17,536 nt of DNA from an uncultured Roseburia sp. (GTDB lineage Bacteria > Bacillota > Clostridia > Lachnospirales > Lachnospiraceae): the NCBI GenBank assembly GCA_947070915.1, contig CAMTDY010000043.1:1-17536 (forward strand), given 5' to 3'. The notes beneath the pieces are model-generated. The model worked only from the letters and a program-made list of their open reading frames with translations. It did no database searches and was not told the DNA's origin. Shown in pieces: positions 1 through 6,094 of this stretch. Each line of letters begins with the position of its first letter. Position 1 is the stretch's first letter. Made by a program: the position numbers and the translations under genes.

Positions 1-58
1 TCATATATCAGCATCCAGTTTGTATCTGTACAGACACAGTTTAACCGGTAAATTTACA

Positions 59-96
59 GTGTCATTTGCATGAAATATTGCAGATGGCACTTTTTT
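59..96 (+). terminator. Rho-independent terminator of an upstream gene
   Basis: A 12-base stem (59-70 with 79-90) forms with two G-U pairs and no mismatch around an eight-base loop, followed directly by six Ts (91-96). This is a classic intrinsic terminator reading left to right, so a plus-strand transcript from outside the window probably ends here. No coding region is evident in bases 1-58. Confidence 0.8.
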
Positions 97-139
97 GGAT
101 GAAAGGGAAATAAACCTCTGGCTAGCTCGACGGCCATGA

Positions 140-172
140 TTTGCGCGGAAAGCACAAGCCATGGCGCCGCCC
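140..172 (+). repeat. 33-base motif, copy 1 (inverted partner at 5851-5883)
   Basis: This segment matches the reverse complement of 5851-5883 at 29 of 33 positions, and all four differences are transitions. The shared core includes GCGGAA followed by GCACAAGC and ends in GCCGCCC. Similarity stops sharply on both sides. A local fold is possible here (GCCATG at 133-138 with CATGGC at 160-165, enclosing TTGCGC/GCACAA), but the outer helix is not kept in copy 2. A 17-codon frame starting at ATG 136 reads through it (MICAESTSHGAAREGGN); the same frame in copy 2 gives a related peptide but only one of the four changes is silent, so coding is weakly supported. I do not recognise it as a named RNA family. 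It may be a dispersed repeat, a structured RNA or a recombination site. Confidence 0.6.
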
Positions 173-284
173 GCGAAGGTGGAAACTAAAATTTAGAAAA
201 ATTTTTATAAATGTGAAGAATACTGAACCGTTTTGGACTTTGTGACAGAATAATAGTGAAGGCCTTTGAGCTGGCCTGCTGGCG

Positions 285-313
285 GGTTCAGATCCGCGGC
301 ATCGGGCTATAAT
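285..313 (+). promoter_or_regulatory. Candidate promoter of the sigma/anti-sigma operon
   Basis: A perfect -10 hexamer TATAAT lies at 308-313, about 75 bases before the sigma factor start. The -35 region at a 17-base spacing (GGTTCA, 285-290) is poor, so the promoter may be weak or use an activator. A TGAACC at 224-229 resembles the -35 of some ECF promoters, but no convincing ECF -10 follows it. Bases 1-388 otherwise hold only the terminator and the repeat. Confidence 0.4.
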
Positions 314-388
314 AGAATTCTGTTTAAACTTACACTGGAAAAAGAATATGGGGAAAATACGATAACAGCAGGAAAGGAGGGGGGAAAC

Positions 389-934
389 TTGAGGGATACG
401 ATACAGCTGCTGCTGGAGACCGTGGGCGACGATTTATATTGCTTTTGCTGCCGTCTGACCCGGAACCGGATGGAGGCGGATGATCTTTATCAGGATACTT
501 TCCTGAAAGCATTGGAACAGCAGAGGCGGCTGGAATTTGTCTCAGACCGGGATCAGGCCGGAGCGATACGGAGAAACCGGAATTTTCTGATGGGGATTGC
601 TTCTAATTTGTGGAAAAACCAGTGGCGCAAAAAGAAGAAGGAACAAAAAAATCTATCCCTGGAACGCGATGAGTTTTTGGCTATACCGTTATCAGAGGGA
701 GAAGATATACTGGAAGATCTGGAGCGCAAAGAGATCCAGGAAAGACTGACCATGCACATCCGCACTCTTCCGGATAAATTAAGAACGGTTATTTATCTGT
801 ATTATGCAGCTGAGATGCGGACAGAAGAGATCGCCGATACACTGCATATTCCCAGGGGAACGGTGAAAAGCAGGCTGTATCTGGCAAGAAAGAAATTAAA
901 AAATAGTCTGGAGGATGATGGCTATGAAATATAA
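389..934 (+). CDS. ECF-type RNA polymerase sigma factor
   Basis: This 181-residue protein is a sigma-70 family regulator that would direct RNA polymerase to an envelope- or stress-related regulon. Region 2 lies at about residues 8-80 (helices around DDLYCFCCRL and EADDLYQDTFLKAL). Region 4 lies at about 120-172, where LPDKLRTVIYLYY and the helix-turn-helix EEIADTLHIPRGTVKSRLY are clear. The length is normal for ECF factors. I chose the TTG start at 389 because a strong GGAGGGG sits at 377-383; an upstream in-frame TTG at 266 has no ribosome site and would add residues unlike the family. The 3' end overlaps the next gene, a membrane protein of anti-sigma type, which is the usual pairing of an ECF factor with its inhibitor. 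Which genes it controls cannot be read here, although the ABC operon downstream is a natural candidate. Confidence 0.9.
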   Translation: MRDTIQLLLETVGDDLYCFCCRLTRNRMEADDLYQDTFLKALEQQRRLEFVSDRDQAGAIRRNRNFLMGIASNLWKNQWRKKKKEQKNLSLERDEFLAIPLSEGEDILEDLERKEIQERLTMHIRTLPDKLRTVIYLYYAAEMRTEEIADTLHIPRGTVKSRLYLARKKLKNSLEDDGYEI

Positions 935-2150
935 TCTGGATGATTTATTGAAGGAAAATATGGATATACAGGAGACACCCTCCCAGGAATTAAAGGATAG
1001 GATTCTGAATCAGGAAAAGGAGAGATTAACAATGGGGAATAAATATTTTAAATATGTGCCCAAGGTGGCTGCGGCCGCTTTGGCGGTGGTGCTGGCAACA
1101 GGGGGGATCGCCTATGCAGGCACCAGATTATGGGATTATTATGTGGCAAAGAGCTTCGGGGTGGAAAAAAATGCCGATCTGCAGAAAGAGCTGAATGAAA
1201 AGGGTTTTGCCCAGCAGCCGCAGGTGACAGCAGAGGCAAAAAGGAAAAAGGTTTCTGTAACAGACAAAGATATTACTGTAACGATACAACAGACGCTGGC
1301 AGATGAGCATAGTGCCTATGTATGTTACAAGGTCAAGTATGGGGACCAGTACAAAGCGGTGGATCAGGATGCAGTAAAACACCTGGACTATAGAACAACG
1401 CTTCAGGAAGGGATAGGTACTGGAATTGCAACACCTCAGACAGAGTTTCAGATGGATTCTGGAATCCCGTTAGATTATAGCGGCGGCGTCAAAAAGGTTA
1501 TAGATGACCACACCGTTCTCTATGAGTACTTTATCGCTACTAGGATGGAGGATAATTTACAGGAGGGGATTATGAAGATGTCCCTGTCTCCTTTTGAGAA
1601 GTATAGTACGAAAGCGGATCTCAGTCTGGAGGCTACCAGTCCGGAGGTGATCGCAGCAGACGGCAAATGGGATCTTTCCTGGGATCTGTCTGTGGGAACG
1701 GAAAAACGGGTTTATCATTTGGATCAGACACTGACCCTGGGGAAGGACAAAGTGGTCATAAAGGATCTAACCATTTCACCGCTTTCTGCTGAAGTGACTA
1801 TGCAGAATCCAGACGGAGTATCTTTAAGCGAGATCGGCGCAGTGGTCAGGGATACTGGGGACGATGAGGTTGAAGTGGATGCTAAGGGAAACCAGAAGAT
1901 AATACGTTATGTAGGGGCAGGCGTCATAGAAGAAGAATTGAAAAAAGGAGAGATGCTGGTTGGTATGAATGATTTTCAACTGTGCCTGAAAGGCAAAGAT
2001 TTTAAAGGTGCAGGCGGCATGGGAAGAGAAAGCAGCCATTATATCTATAAGCAGTTTGATAAAGTTCTGGACATGGAGAAAGTAACTGGGATCCGTGTGG
2101 CAGGAAAGTATATTGATCTGAAATCCGCGTCTTTTGAGACCATGAAATAA
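924..2150 (+). CDS. DUF4179-type membrane anti-sigma factor
   Basis: The product (408 residues from the ATG at 924) is a single-pass membrane protein. Residues 1-45 are a charged cytoplasmic segment, likely the sigma-binding part. About 48-65 (VAAAALAVVLATGGIAYAG) form the membrane helix, and the remaining roughly 340 residues lie outside the cell as a beta-rich region of the kind seen in DUF4179 proteins. That family is commonly encoded next to ECF sigma factors, as here, where the start lies inside the sigma gene and implies translational coupling. Three in-frame ATGs (915, 918, 924) sit close together; 924 is best placed, nine bases after GGAGG at 910-914. The likely role is to hold the sigma factor inactive at the membrane until an envelope signal arrives. 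The signal is unknown. Family assignment is from overall architecture and context. Confidence 0.8.
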   Translation: MKYNLDDLLKENMDIQETPSQELKDRILNQEKERLTMGNKYFKYVPKVAAAALAVVLATGGIAYAGTRLWDYYVAKSFGVEKNADLQKELNEKGFAQQPQVTAEAKRKKVSVTDKDITVTIQQTLADEHSAYVCYKVKYGDQYKAVDQDAVKHLDYRTTLQEGIGTGIATPQTEFQMDSGIPLDYSGGVKKVIDDHTVLYEYFIATRMEDNLQEGIMKMSLSPFEKYSTKADLSLEATSPEVIAADGKWDLSWDLSVGTEKRVYHLDQTLTLGKDKVVIKDLTISPLSAEVTMQNPDGVSLSEIGAVVRDTGDDEVEVDAKGNQKIIRYVGAGVIEEELKKGEMLVGMNDFQLCLKGKDFKGAGGMGRESSHYIYKQFDKVLDMEKVTGIRVAGKYIDLKSASFETMK

Positions 2151-2174
2151 TAGGATGCCATACAAAGGGAAGAG

Positions 2175-2203
2175 GTGCAGTCCGGGAACAGGGCTGCACT
2201 TTT
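2175..2203 (+). terminator. Terminator after the anti-sigma gene
   Basis: A nine-base stem (2175-2183 with 2191-2199, one G-U pair) and a seven-base loop are followed by TTTT and, slightly later, by TTTTTT (2213-2218). It lies 24 bases after the anti-sigma stop codon and separates the sigma pair from the GntR operon, which has its own promoter. Confidence 0.75.
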
Positions 2204-2256
2204 GCTGTGTGCTTTTTTATATTTCAGGTCAATGCTGCCAAATTGATAAAAAAAGA

Positions 2257-2285
2257 TTGACAAAAGAAGAAAAGGGGTGTATCAT
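2257..2285 (+). promoter_or_regulatory. Strong sigma-A promoter of the GntR/ABC operon
   Basis: A consensus -35 TTGACA (2257-2262) is spaced 17 bases from TATCAT (2280-2285). Transcription should start near 2292, inside the operator described next, leaving a leader of about 100 bases before the GTG start of the regulator. Confidence 0.75.
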
Positions 2286-2340
2286 AACTGTATCGGTTGG
2301 AATAATACAGTTAGTACGGTTGGTACAGATGATACAGTTA
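2285..2340 (+). promoter_or_regulatory. Probable GntR operator with inverted and direct repeats
   Basis: A perfect nine-base inverted repeat, TAACTGTAT (2285-2293) and ATACAGTTA (2305-2313), has an 11-base spacer and covers the end of the -10 box and the expected start site. A third ATACAGTTA half-site lies at 2332-2340, in direct repeat with 2305-2313 at a 27-base step. The position is ideal for repression of the operon by its own first gene product, as described for YtrA-type regulators. Binding is inferred, not shown. Confidence 0.7.
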
Positions 2341-2393
2341 CCGATGCAGGAAACAGTATACCAAATTACCAGTCATAAAGGGAGGTGATATAT

Positions 2394-2774
2394 GTGATAC
2401 AGATAAATCCAACCAGCAATCAGCCCATGTTTGAACAAATTATTTTCCAGATCAAAATGGCAGTGTTAAAAGGATATCTCAAACCAGGTGACAGCATTCC
2501 CTCAGTGAGGAAACTGGCACTGCAGCTTTCTGTGACACCGGGAACGGTGGCGAAGGCATACAGTGAACTGGAACACCAGGAAGTCATTGTGACGATCCGG
2601 GGGAAGGGCGCCTATATTGCCGAGCAAAAAGGGAGAGGACCGAATGAATCCCAGAGAGAAAGAGGATTTTCGGTGTTCCGTCAGGCATGTATGGAAATGA
2701 TCTATATGGGAATACGAAAGGAAGAATTAAAAAATGAAATCGATGCACTGTATAGTGATCTTTGTGCAGAATAG
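2394..2774 (+). CDS. GntR family (YtrA-type) transcriptional repressor
   Basis: This short 126-residue regulator carries one N-terminal winged helix domain (about residues 8-78). The landmarks are GDSIPSVRKLALQLSVTPGTVAKAYSELE for the helix-turn-helix and IRGKGAYIA for the wing. The tail of about 45 residues is too short for an effector domain of the FadR or HutC kind, which is the hallmark of the YtrA subfamily. YtrA members typically repress an adjoining ABC transporter operon and are relieved by cell-wall antibiotics or similar stress. I chose GTG 2394, six bases after GGGAGGTG (2380-2387); a GTG at 2385 lies inside that ribosome site. The next gene is an ABC ATPase only nine bases downstream, and a palindromic operator overlaps the promoter, which supports autoregulation. 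Confidence 0.88.
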   Translation: MIQINPTSNQPMFEQIIFQIKMAVLKGYLKPGDSIPSVRKLALQLSVTPGTVAKAYSELEHQEVIVTIRGKGAYIAEQKGRGPNESQRERGFSVFRQACMEMIYMGIRKEELKNEIDALYSDLCAE

Positions 2775-2783
2775 GAGGTTAGG

Positions 2784-3677
2784 ATGATAAAAGTTAGTCA
2801 GGTGACGAAGGCTTACGACAGGGGAGAGAAGCCGGCCATAGAAAATATCTCCTTTCAGGTGGAAGCCGGACAGATCCATGGACTGATCGGCCCCAATGGT
2901 TCCGGGAAAACGACATTGATCAAATGCATGACCGGGATACTTAAAGCAGACAGCGGGGATATCCTTTTGGATGGTGAGCCGGTTTACGACAATCCAAAAG
3001 TGAAAAAGCGGATTGGATATGTAGCGGATAATTGTAATTTCTTTCCAACTTACAAGGTTAGAAAGATGGTGGACTTTTTTGCAGGGATGTATGATACATT
3101 TGATAGGGAGGAGTTTAATAAATTAAACCAGATATTTGAAATTCCGATGGAACGGAAGATCGGACAGCTGTCTAAGGGGCAGAAAATGCGTACTTCTTTT
3201 ATGCTGAATATGGCGATGAAACCGGAGGTGCTGATCATGGATGAGCCGACTTCAGGACTGGATGCCATTGCCAAGTCAGATCTGATGGAACAGGTGGTGG
3301 CAAAGGTGGAGTATGGGGAGACGGCAGTGATCATATCCACTCATCACCTTCATGAACTGGAAAAGATATGTGATACCGTGACGATGATGAACATAGGGGG
3401 AGTTCATTATCAGGGAGAGCTGGATACGGTAAAAGAGAGGATCGGTAAATATCAGGTGGTTTTTCAGGATGGGATTCCGGAAGGGGTTTACGGCGATGCG
3501 CGCATCCTAAATTATTCCAGTATCGGCAGTGTGTACACATTTTTGTGGGATAAGGGAGATGAAAATGACGATGCCATCGAATTTTTCCTTTCCAAAGGGG
3601 CGCAGCTGGCGGAACAGACGGAGATCTCACTGGAAGAGCTGTTTATTTACTCGAATCGAAGGAGGAATGGAATATGA
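2784..3677 (+). CDS. ABC transporter ATP-binding protein (YtrB-like)
   Basis: This 297-residue cytoplasmic ATPase energises the transporter formed with the following membrane proteins. It shows Walker A GPNGSGKT (36-43), signature LSKGQ (129-133), Walker B with VLIMDEPTSGLD (149-160) and the switch histidine in STHH (about 187). At the usual Q-loop position the sequence reads GYVADNCNFFP, with Asp/Asn rather than Gln, a pattern common in the YtrB/CcmA-like export group. Residues after about 215 form a C-terminal extension with no recognised motif. The ribosome site AGGAGG overlaps the stop codon of the regulator gene, and the stop of this gene overlaps the start of the permease (ATGA), so the three are co-translated. 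The substrate is unknown; relatives are linked to cell-envelope stress and antimicrobial peptide resistance. Confidence 0.92.
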   Translation: MIKVSQVTKAYDRGEKPAIENISFQVEAGQIHGLIGPNGSGKTTLIKCMTGILKADSGDILLDGEPVYDNPKVKKRIGYVADNCNFFPTYKVRKMVDFFAGMYDTFDREEFNKLNQIFEIPMERKIGQLSKGQKMRTSFMLNMAMKPEVLIMDEPTSGLDAIAKSDLMEQVVAKVEYGETAVIISTHHLHELEKICDTVTMMNIGGVHYQGELDTVKERIGKYQVVFQDGIPEGVYGDARILNYSSIGSVYTFLWDKGDENDDAIEFFLSKGAQLAEQTEISLEELFIYSNRRRNGI

Positions 3678-4804
3678 GTCAGCCAACGATGATTTATGCG
3701 AAGCGGGAAATGAAAAAAGTACTGCCGCTGTTTGTTCTGGCAGTTTTTTATACGGCAGTTACCTATCTGTTTGTTTATAGAGGGATTAATGGAGGGGCAG
3801 CTTCGGGGCTGGTTGCCCTGGCAGGATATTCAGAAGCCGTAGGAATATATGAATGTGGGGATATACTTCTTAATGGCATAAGGCGGATTTTGGAAGATCT
3901 CTCCTTTTTCGGTGTGATATTCTTTGACTTCATCCTGATCCTGCGGCTGTTTGCTTCGGAAAACCGGTCCGAGATTTCCGACTTCATTCGTCTTCTTCCA
4001 CTAAAAGAATGGAAGAAGACCTGGATCAAGGCAGCAGTGGGGGAGGTTGTTATTCTTGGTTCCTGTGTGATGTTCGGGCTGGCTGGGACGGTGATGGATG
4101 CTGTTTTCACACCGCAGATCCAGGAGATCAATGAAATGATCCCAAATGGCACTACGGATACAAATTCCTGTCTGATGTTATGGCAGATCGTTTTATTTGT
4201 GTTTCTGGCGATGAGTGCGATTTACCTCATATTGTTTGTGGCGCAGCTCTGTGTCCACAACATGCTGCTGGCATTTACTATAGGAGGGGGGAGTTTGGTT
4301 TCTATCATATACTTTACAGCAATGTTTGCAGGTATTTATGGTGAGGCAGGCGGAATGACAGGGATTTCCAGGAGTCTGTTTGAGTATCTTCCTTATTGCA
4401 GCGAAAGACAATGTGATTATATGGATTATGGCATAATATCGGTACTTGATATGGAATGGTCCTTCTATGCAGACAGACTGTTATTTCTCCTGCTGTTATG
4501 CGGCGTAGGAATCGCCCTGATACTGATCTCAATCCGATGCCGGTGGAGCATCCGGGAAAACCAGTTTATGCTGATAAATTCCAATGCAGTGCTGCAGTTT
4601 ATCTTTACAGGAATTTCGCTGGCAGCAGGAATGGGGATTTCTTATGCTGCCGGGAATGCTCCTCTGATCGGAACAATGCACAGAGATACAGGGGGAGAAT
4701 TCCGTTACTGGATGGTGAGCATTGCCGTTTCAGCACTATTTTTAGTTGTTCTAAATCTGGCAGTCATGCATAGAAAAAAGAAGCAGAGGAGGGAAAAGAA
4801 ATGA
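3674..4804 (+). CDS. ABC transporter permease-like membrane protein
   Basis: A 376-residue integral membrane protein with roughly eight hydrophobic segments, near residues 17-35, 74-92, 120-140, 167-190, 195-220, 270-290, 308-328 and 345-365. The loop after the second segment (SENRSEISDFIRLLPLKEWKKTW) resembles the cytoplasmic loop of ABC-2/YtrC-type permeases that contacts the ATPase. It overlaps the ATPase gene by four bases and is itself overlapped by the next gene, which strongly suggests one complex. The C-terminus is very basic (HRKKKQRREKK) and therefore cytoplasmic. I assign it as the membrane subunit of the exporter by topology and context; no substrate can be proposed. Confidence 0.8.
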   Translation: MSQPTMIYAKREMKKVLPLFVLAVFYTAVTYLFVYRGINGGAASGLVALAGYSEAVGIYECGDILLNGIRRILEDLSFFGVIFFDFILILRLFASENRSEISDFIRLLPLKEWKKTWIKAAVGEVVILGSCVMFGLAGTVMDAVFTPQIQEINEMIPNGTTDTNSCLMLWQIVLFVFLAMSAIYLILFVAQLCVHNMLLAFTIGGGSLVSIIYFTAMFAGIYGEAGGMTGISRSLFEYLPYCSERQCDYMDYGIISVLDMEWSFYADRLLFLLLLCGVGIALILISIRCRWSIRENQFMLINSNAVLQFIFTGISLAAGMGISYAAGNAPLIGTMHRDTGGEFRYWMVSIAVSALFLVVLNLAVMHRKKKQRREKK

Positions 4805-5832
4805 TAAAAGAAGAACGTTTTAAATCCATTCTGGCAATTCTTCTTGTACCGGTTCTGATACTGGCCATCGTAGGGTTCTGCATGGCCAGGGCCGGGGACA
4901 AAGAGGTAATGACAGGAAGAATCGTTGGTGCTGAGGAAGGTGGCACTAATATGGGGACAACATTAGCGGAACGAGGGTATGTTTTGTACCAGCCCATGCA
5001 TCCTGGGATAAAAGCATTGTATGAACAAGAGATTCTGGAGTCCCGTTCCCGTCCAGAGGGCGGATCGGATGAGGAGACTTTCGATTTCCAGGAAGCACAG
5101 TTAAACTTTGACCAGATCGAGAGCGGAGATTATCTGGAACAAAATCCTCTCACTGTACAGGAATCCTCGGTGCTTATGGAGTGTCTTATGGGAAGGGAGC
5201 TCTCTTATGATCCCAAAGAAGGAAAGTTCACCTCCACGGAAGAGATTTCCAGGATCGAGGCGGCTGGTTTTGAAGGCTTTGGGAAGCAGCTGGATAAAGC
5301 CGCTAAATTGATACAATGCAGTATCAAGTATGATAACCAGAGCGAGGAAATGATAGAACCGGTGTATTATTTCTGCTGCCAGGGAGTGAGATTCAGCCTG
5401 AGGAAACAATCGGATGAATCATTCCAGATCTCTCTGCACTTTAATTTTTCTTCCTGTTATGCGCCGGCAAAATATCAGGAATTCGTGAAAGATGTCGTGT
5501 CCGGCGGGGAATATTTCCTTTGTGCCAGTACGGTGGGAGGTAAAATCGAAACCCTTACATTCTGCAAAGATAATACGGTATCTTTAGTGAGTGGCAGGCA
5601 GGATACAGATCTCAGTAAAATGGTGGATGACAGACGGATTGTATTTATGTTCCGGGATGGGAAGCTGATAGATTACTATATGATAGTCCAGGGGGGCGAA
5701 CTGGTGCTGGATGACAGCGATAAGAACCTGATCGACAAGTACGCAAAAGGCATCGGTAAAGGATATCCGGACAAAGTATCAATGACATTTTCAGGATACG
5801 GGATCTTCCACATATATCGTCCTGGAATGTAG
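4801..5832 (+). CDS. Membrane-anchored extracytoplasmic protein of the ABC operon
   Basis: The 343-residue product has one hydrophobic segment near the N-terminus (residues 9-28, SILAILLVPVLILAIVGFCM) preceded by a short basic stretch, then about 310 hydrophilic residues predicted to lie outside the membrane. No enzyme motif or lipobox is seen, so the helix probably acts as an uncleaved anchor. It begins inside the stop of the permease gene (ATGA overlap at 4801-4804), so it is translated with the ABC subunits and is likely an accessory or sensory part of the same complex. I do not recognise the family. It ends about 55 bases before the bidirectional terminator that closes the operon. Confidence 0.7.
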   Translation: MIKEERFKSILAILLVPVLILAIVGFCMARAGDKEVMTGRIVGAEEGGTNMGTTLAERGYVLYQPMHPGIKALYEQEILESRSRPEGGSDEETFDFQEAQLNFDQIESGDYLEQNPLTVQESSVLMECLMGRELSYDPKEGKFTSTEEISRIEAAGFEGFGKQLDKAAKLIQCSIKYDNQSEEMIEPVYYFCCQGVRFSLRKQSDESFQISLHFNFSSCYAPAKYQEFVKDVVSGGEYFLCASTVGGKIETLTFCKDNTVSLVSGRQDTDLSKMVDDRRIVFMFRDGKLIDYYMIVQGGELVLDDSDKNLIDKYAKGIGKGYPDKVSMTFSGYGIFHIYRPGM

Positions 5833-5850
5833 CGAAAATGCTAAAACCAT

Positions 5851-5883
5851 GGGCGGCACCATAGCTTGTGCCTTCCGCGTAAA
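5851..5883 (-). repeat. 33-base motif, copy 2 (inverted relative to 140-172)
   Basis: On the minus strand this reads as the same motif as copy 1, with 29 of 33 bases identical. In this copy GGCAC and GTGCC can pair around an eight-base loop, but two of those base pairs are lost in copy 1, so the hairpin is not supported by covariation. It lies just beyond the tRNA-Leu terminator on the tRNA side and 18 bases after the stop of the last ABC-operon gene. Confidence 0.6.
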
Positions 5884-5886
5884 CGT

Positions 5887-5917
5887 AAAAAAACCTTGCA
5901 TAACAGCAAGGTTTTTT
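5887..5917. terminator. Bidirectional terminator between the ABC operon and tRNA-Leu
   Basis: A perfect stem of 12 pairs (AAAAAACCTTGC at 5888-5899 with GCAAGGTTTTTT at 5906-5917) and a six-base loop carry an A-run on one side and a T-run on the other. It can therefore stop the rightward ABC transcript and the leftward tRNA transcript alike. Confidence 0.85.
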
Positions 5918-5920
5918 CAG

Positions 5921-6003
5921 TGCGGATGGTGGGACTTGAACCCACACGAGGTCACCCCCGCAAGATTTTGAGTCTTGTGCGTCTGCCATTCCGCCACATC
6001 CGC
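5921..6003 (-). tRNA. tRNA-Leu (anticodon CAA)
   Basis: Read on the minus strand, this 83-base gene has a seven-pair acceptor stem (GCGGATG with CATCCGC) and discriminator A. The anticodon stem CAAGA/TCTTG encloses the loop CTCAAAA, giving anticodon CAA for UUG codons. A long variable arm and the T arm GTGGGTTCAAGTCCCAC, with its TTCAAGT loop, follow; the long variable arm is typical of class II leucine tRNAs. CCA is not encoded. A terminator follows directly and a consensus promoter precedes it. Confidence 0.96.
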
Positions 6004-6035
6004 AGGCGTGGGACGTTTCCGTCACAACACTCAGT

Positions 6036-6064
6036 ATGTTACCATTTTTTATTTCGTTTGTCAA
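6036..6064 (-). promoter_or_regulatory. Promoter of tRNA-Leu
   Basis: On the minus strand TTGACA (6059-6064) is spaced 17 bases from TAACAT (6036-6041), placing the start some 25 bases before the tRNA. A second TTGACA lies 12 bases further upstream (6071-6076). No terminator is visible between GH43 and this promoter, so GH43 transcripts may also run into the tRNA. Confidence 0.75.
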
Positions 6065-6094
6065 TGATTTTGTCAAAAAACATAGAACTGGGGA

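Noticed and set aside
110..190. Known riboswitch before the sigma gene
   Set aside because: I compared it by memory with cobalamin, c-di-GMP, SAM, glycine, lysine, ZTP and guanidine classes and found no matching conserved core. A covariance-model search would settle it.
266..388. N-terminal extension of the sigma factor from TTG 266
   Set aside because: No ribosome site precedes it, the candidate promoter TATAAT lies inside it, and the added residues do not look like an ECF factor.
140..5883. The inverted motif copies as ends of an insertion sequence
   Set aside because: No transposase, integrase or target-site duplication was seen, and the enclosed genes are all regulatory or transport genes.
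5645..6076. 143-codon minus-strand open frame
   Set aside because: It runs through the tRNA-Leu gene, its terminator and the repeat, and its middle is simply a translation of the tRNA. The frame is a by-product.
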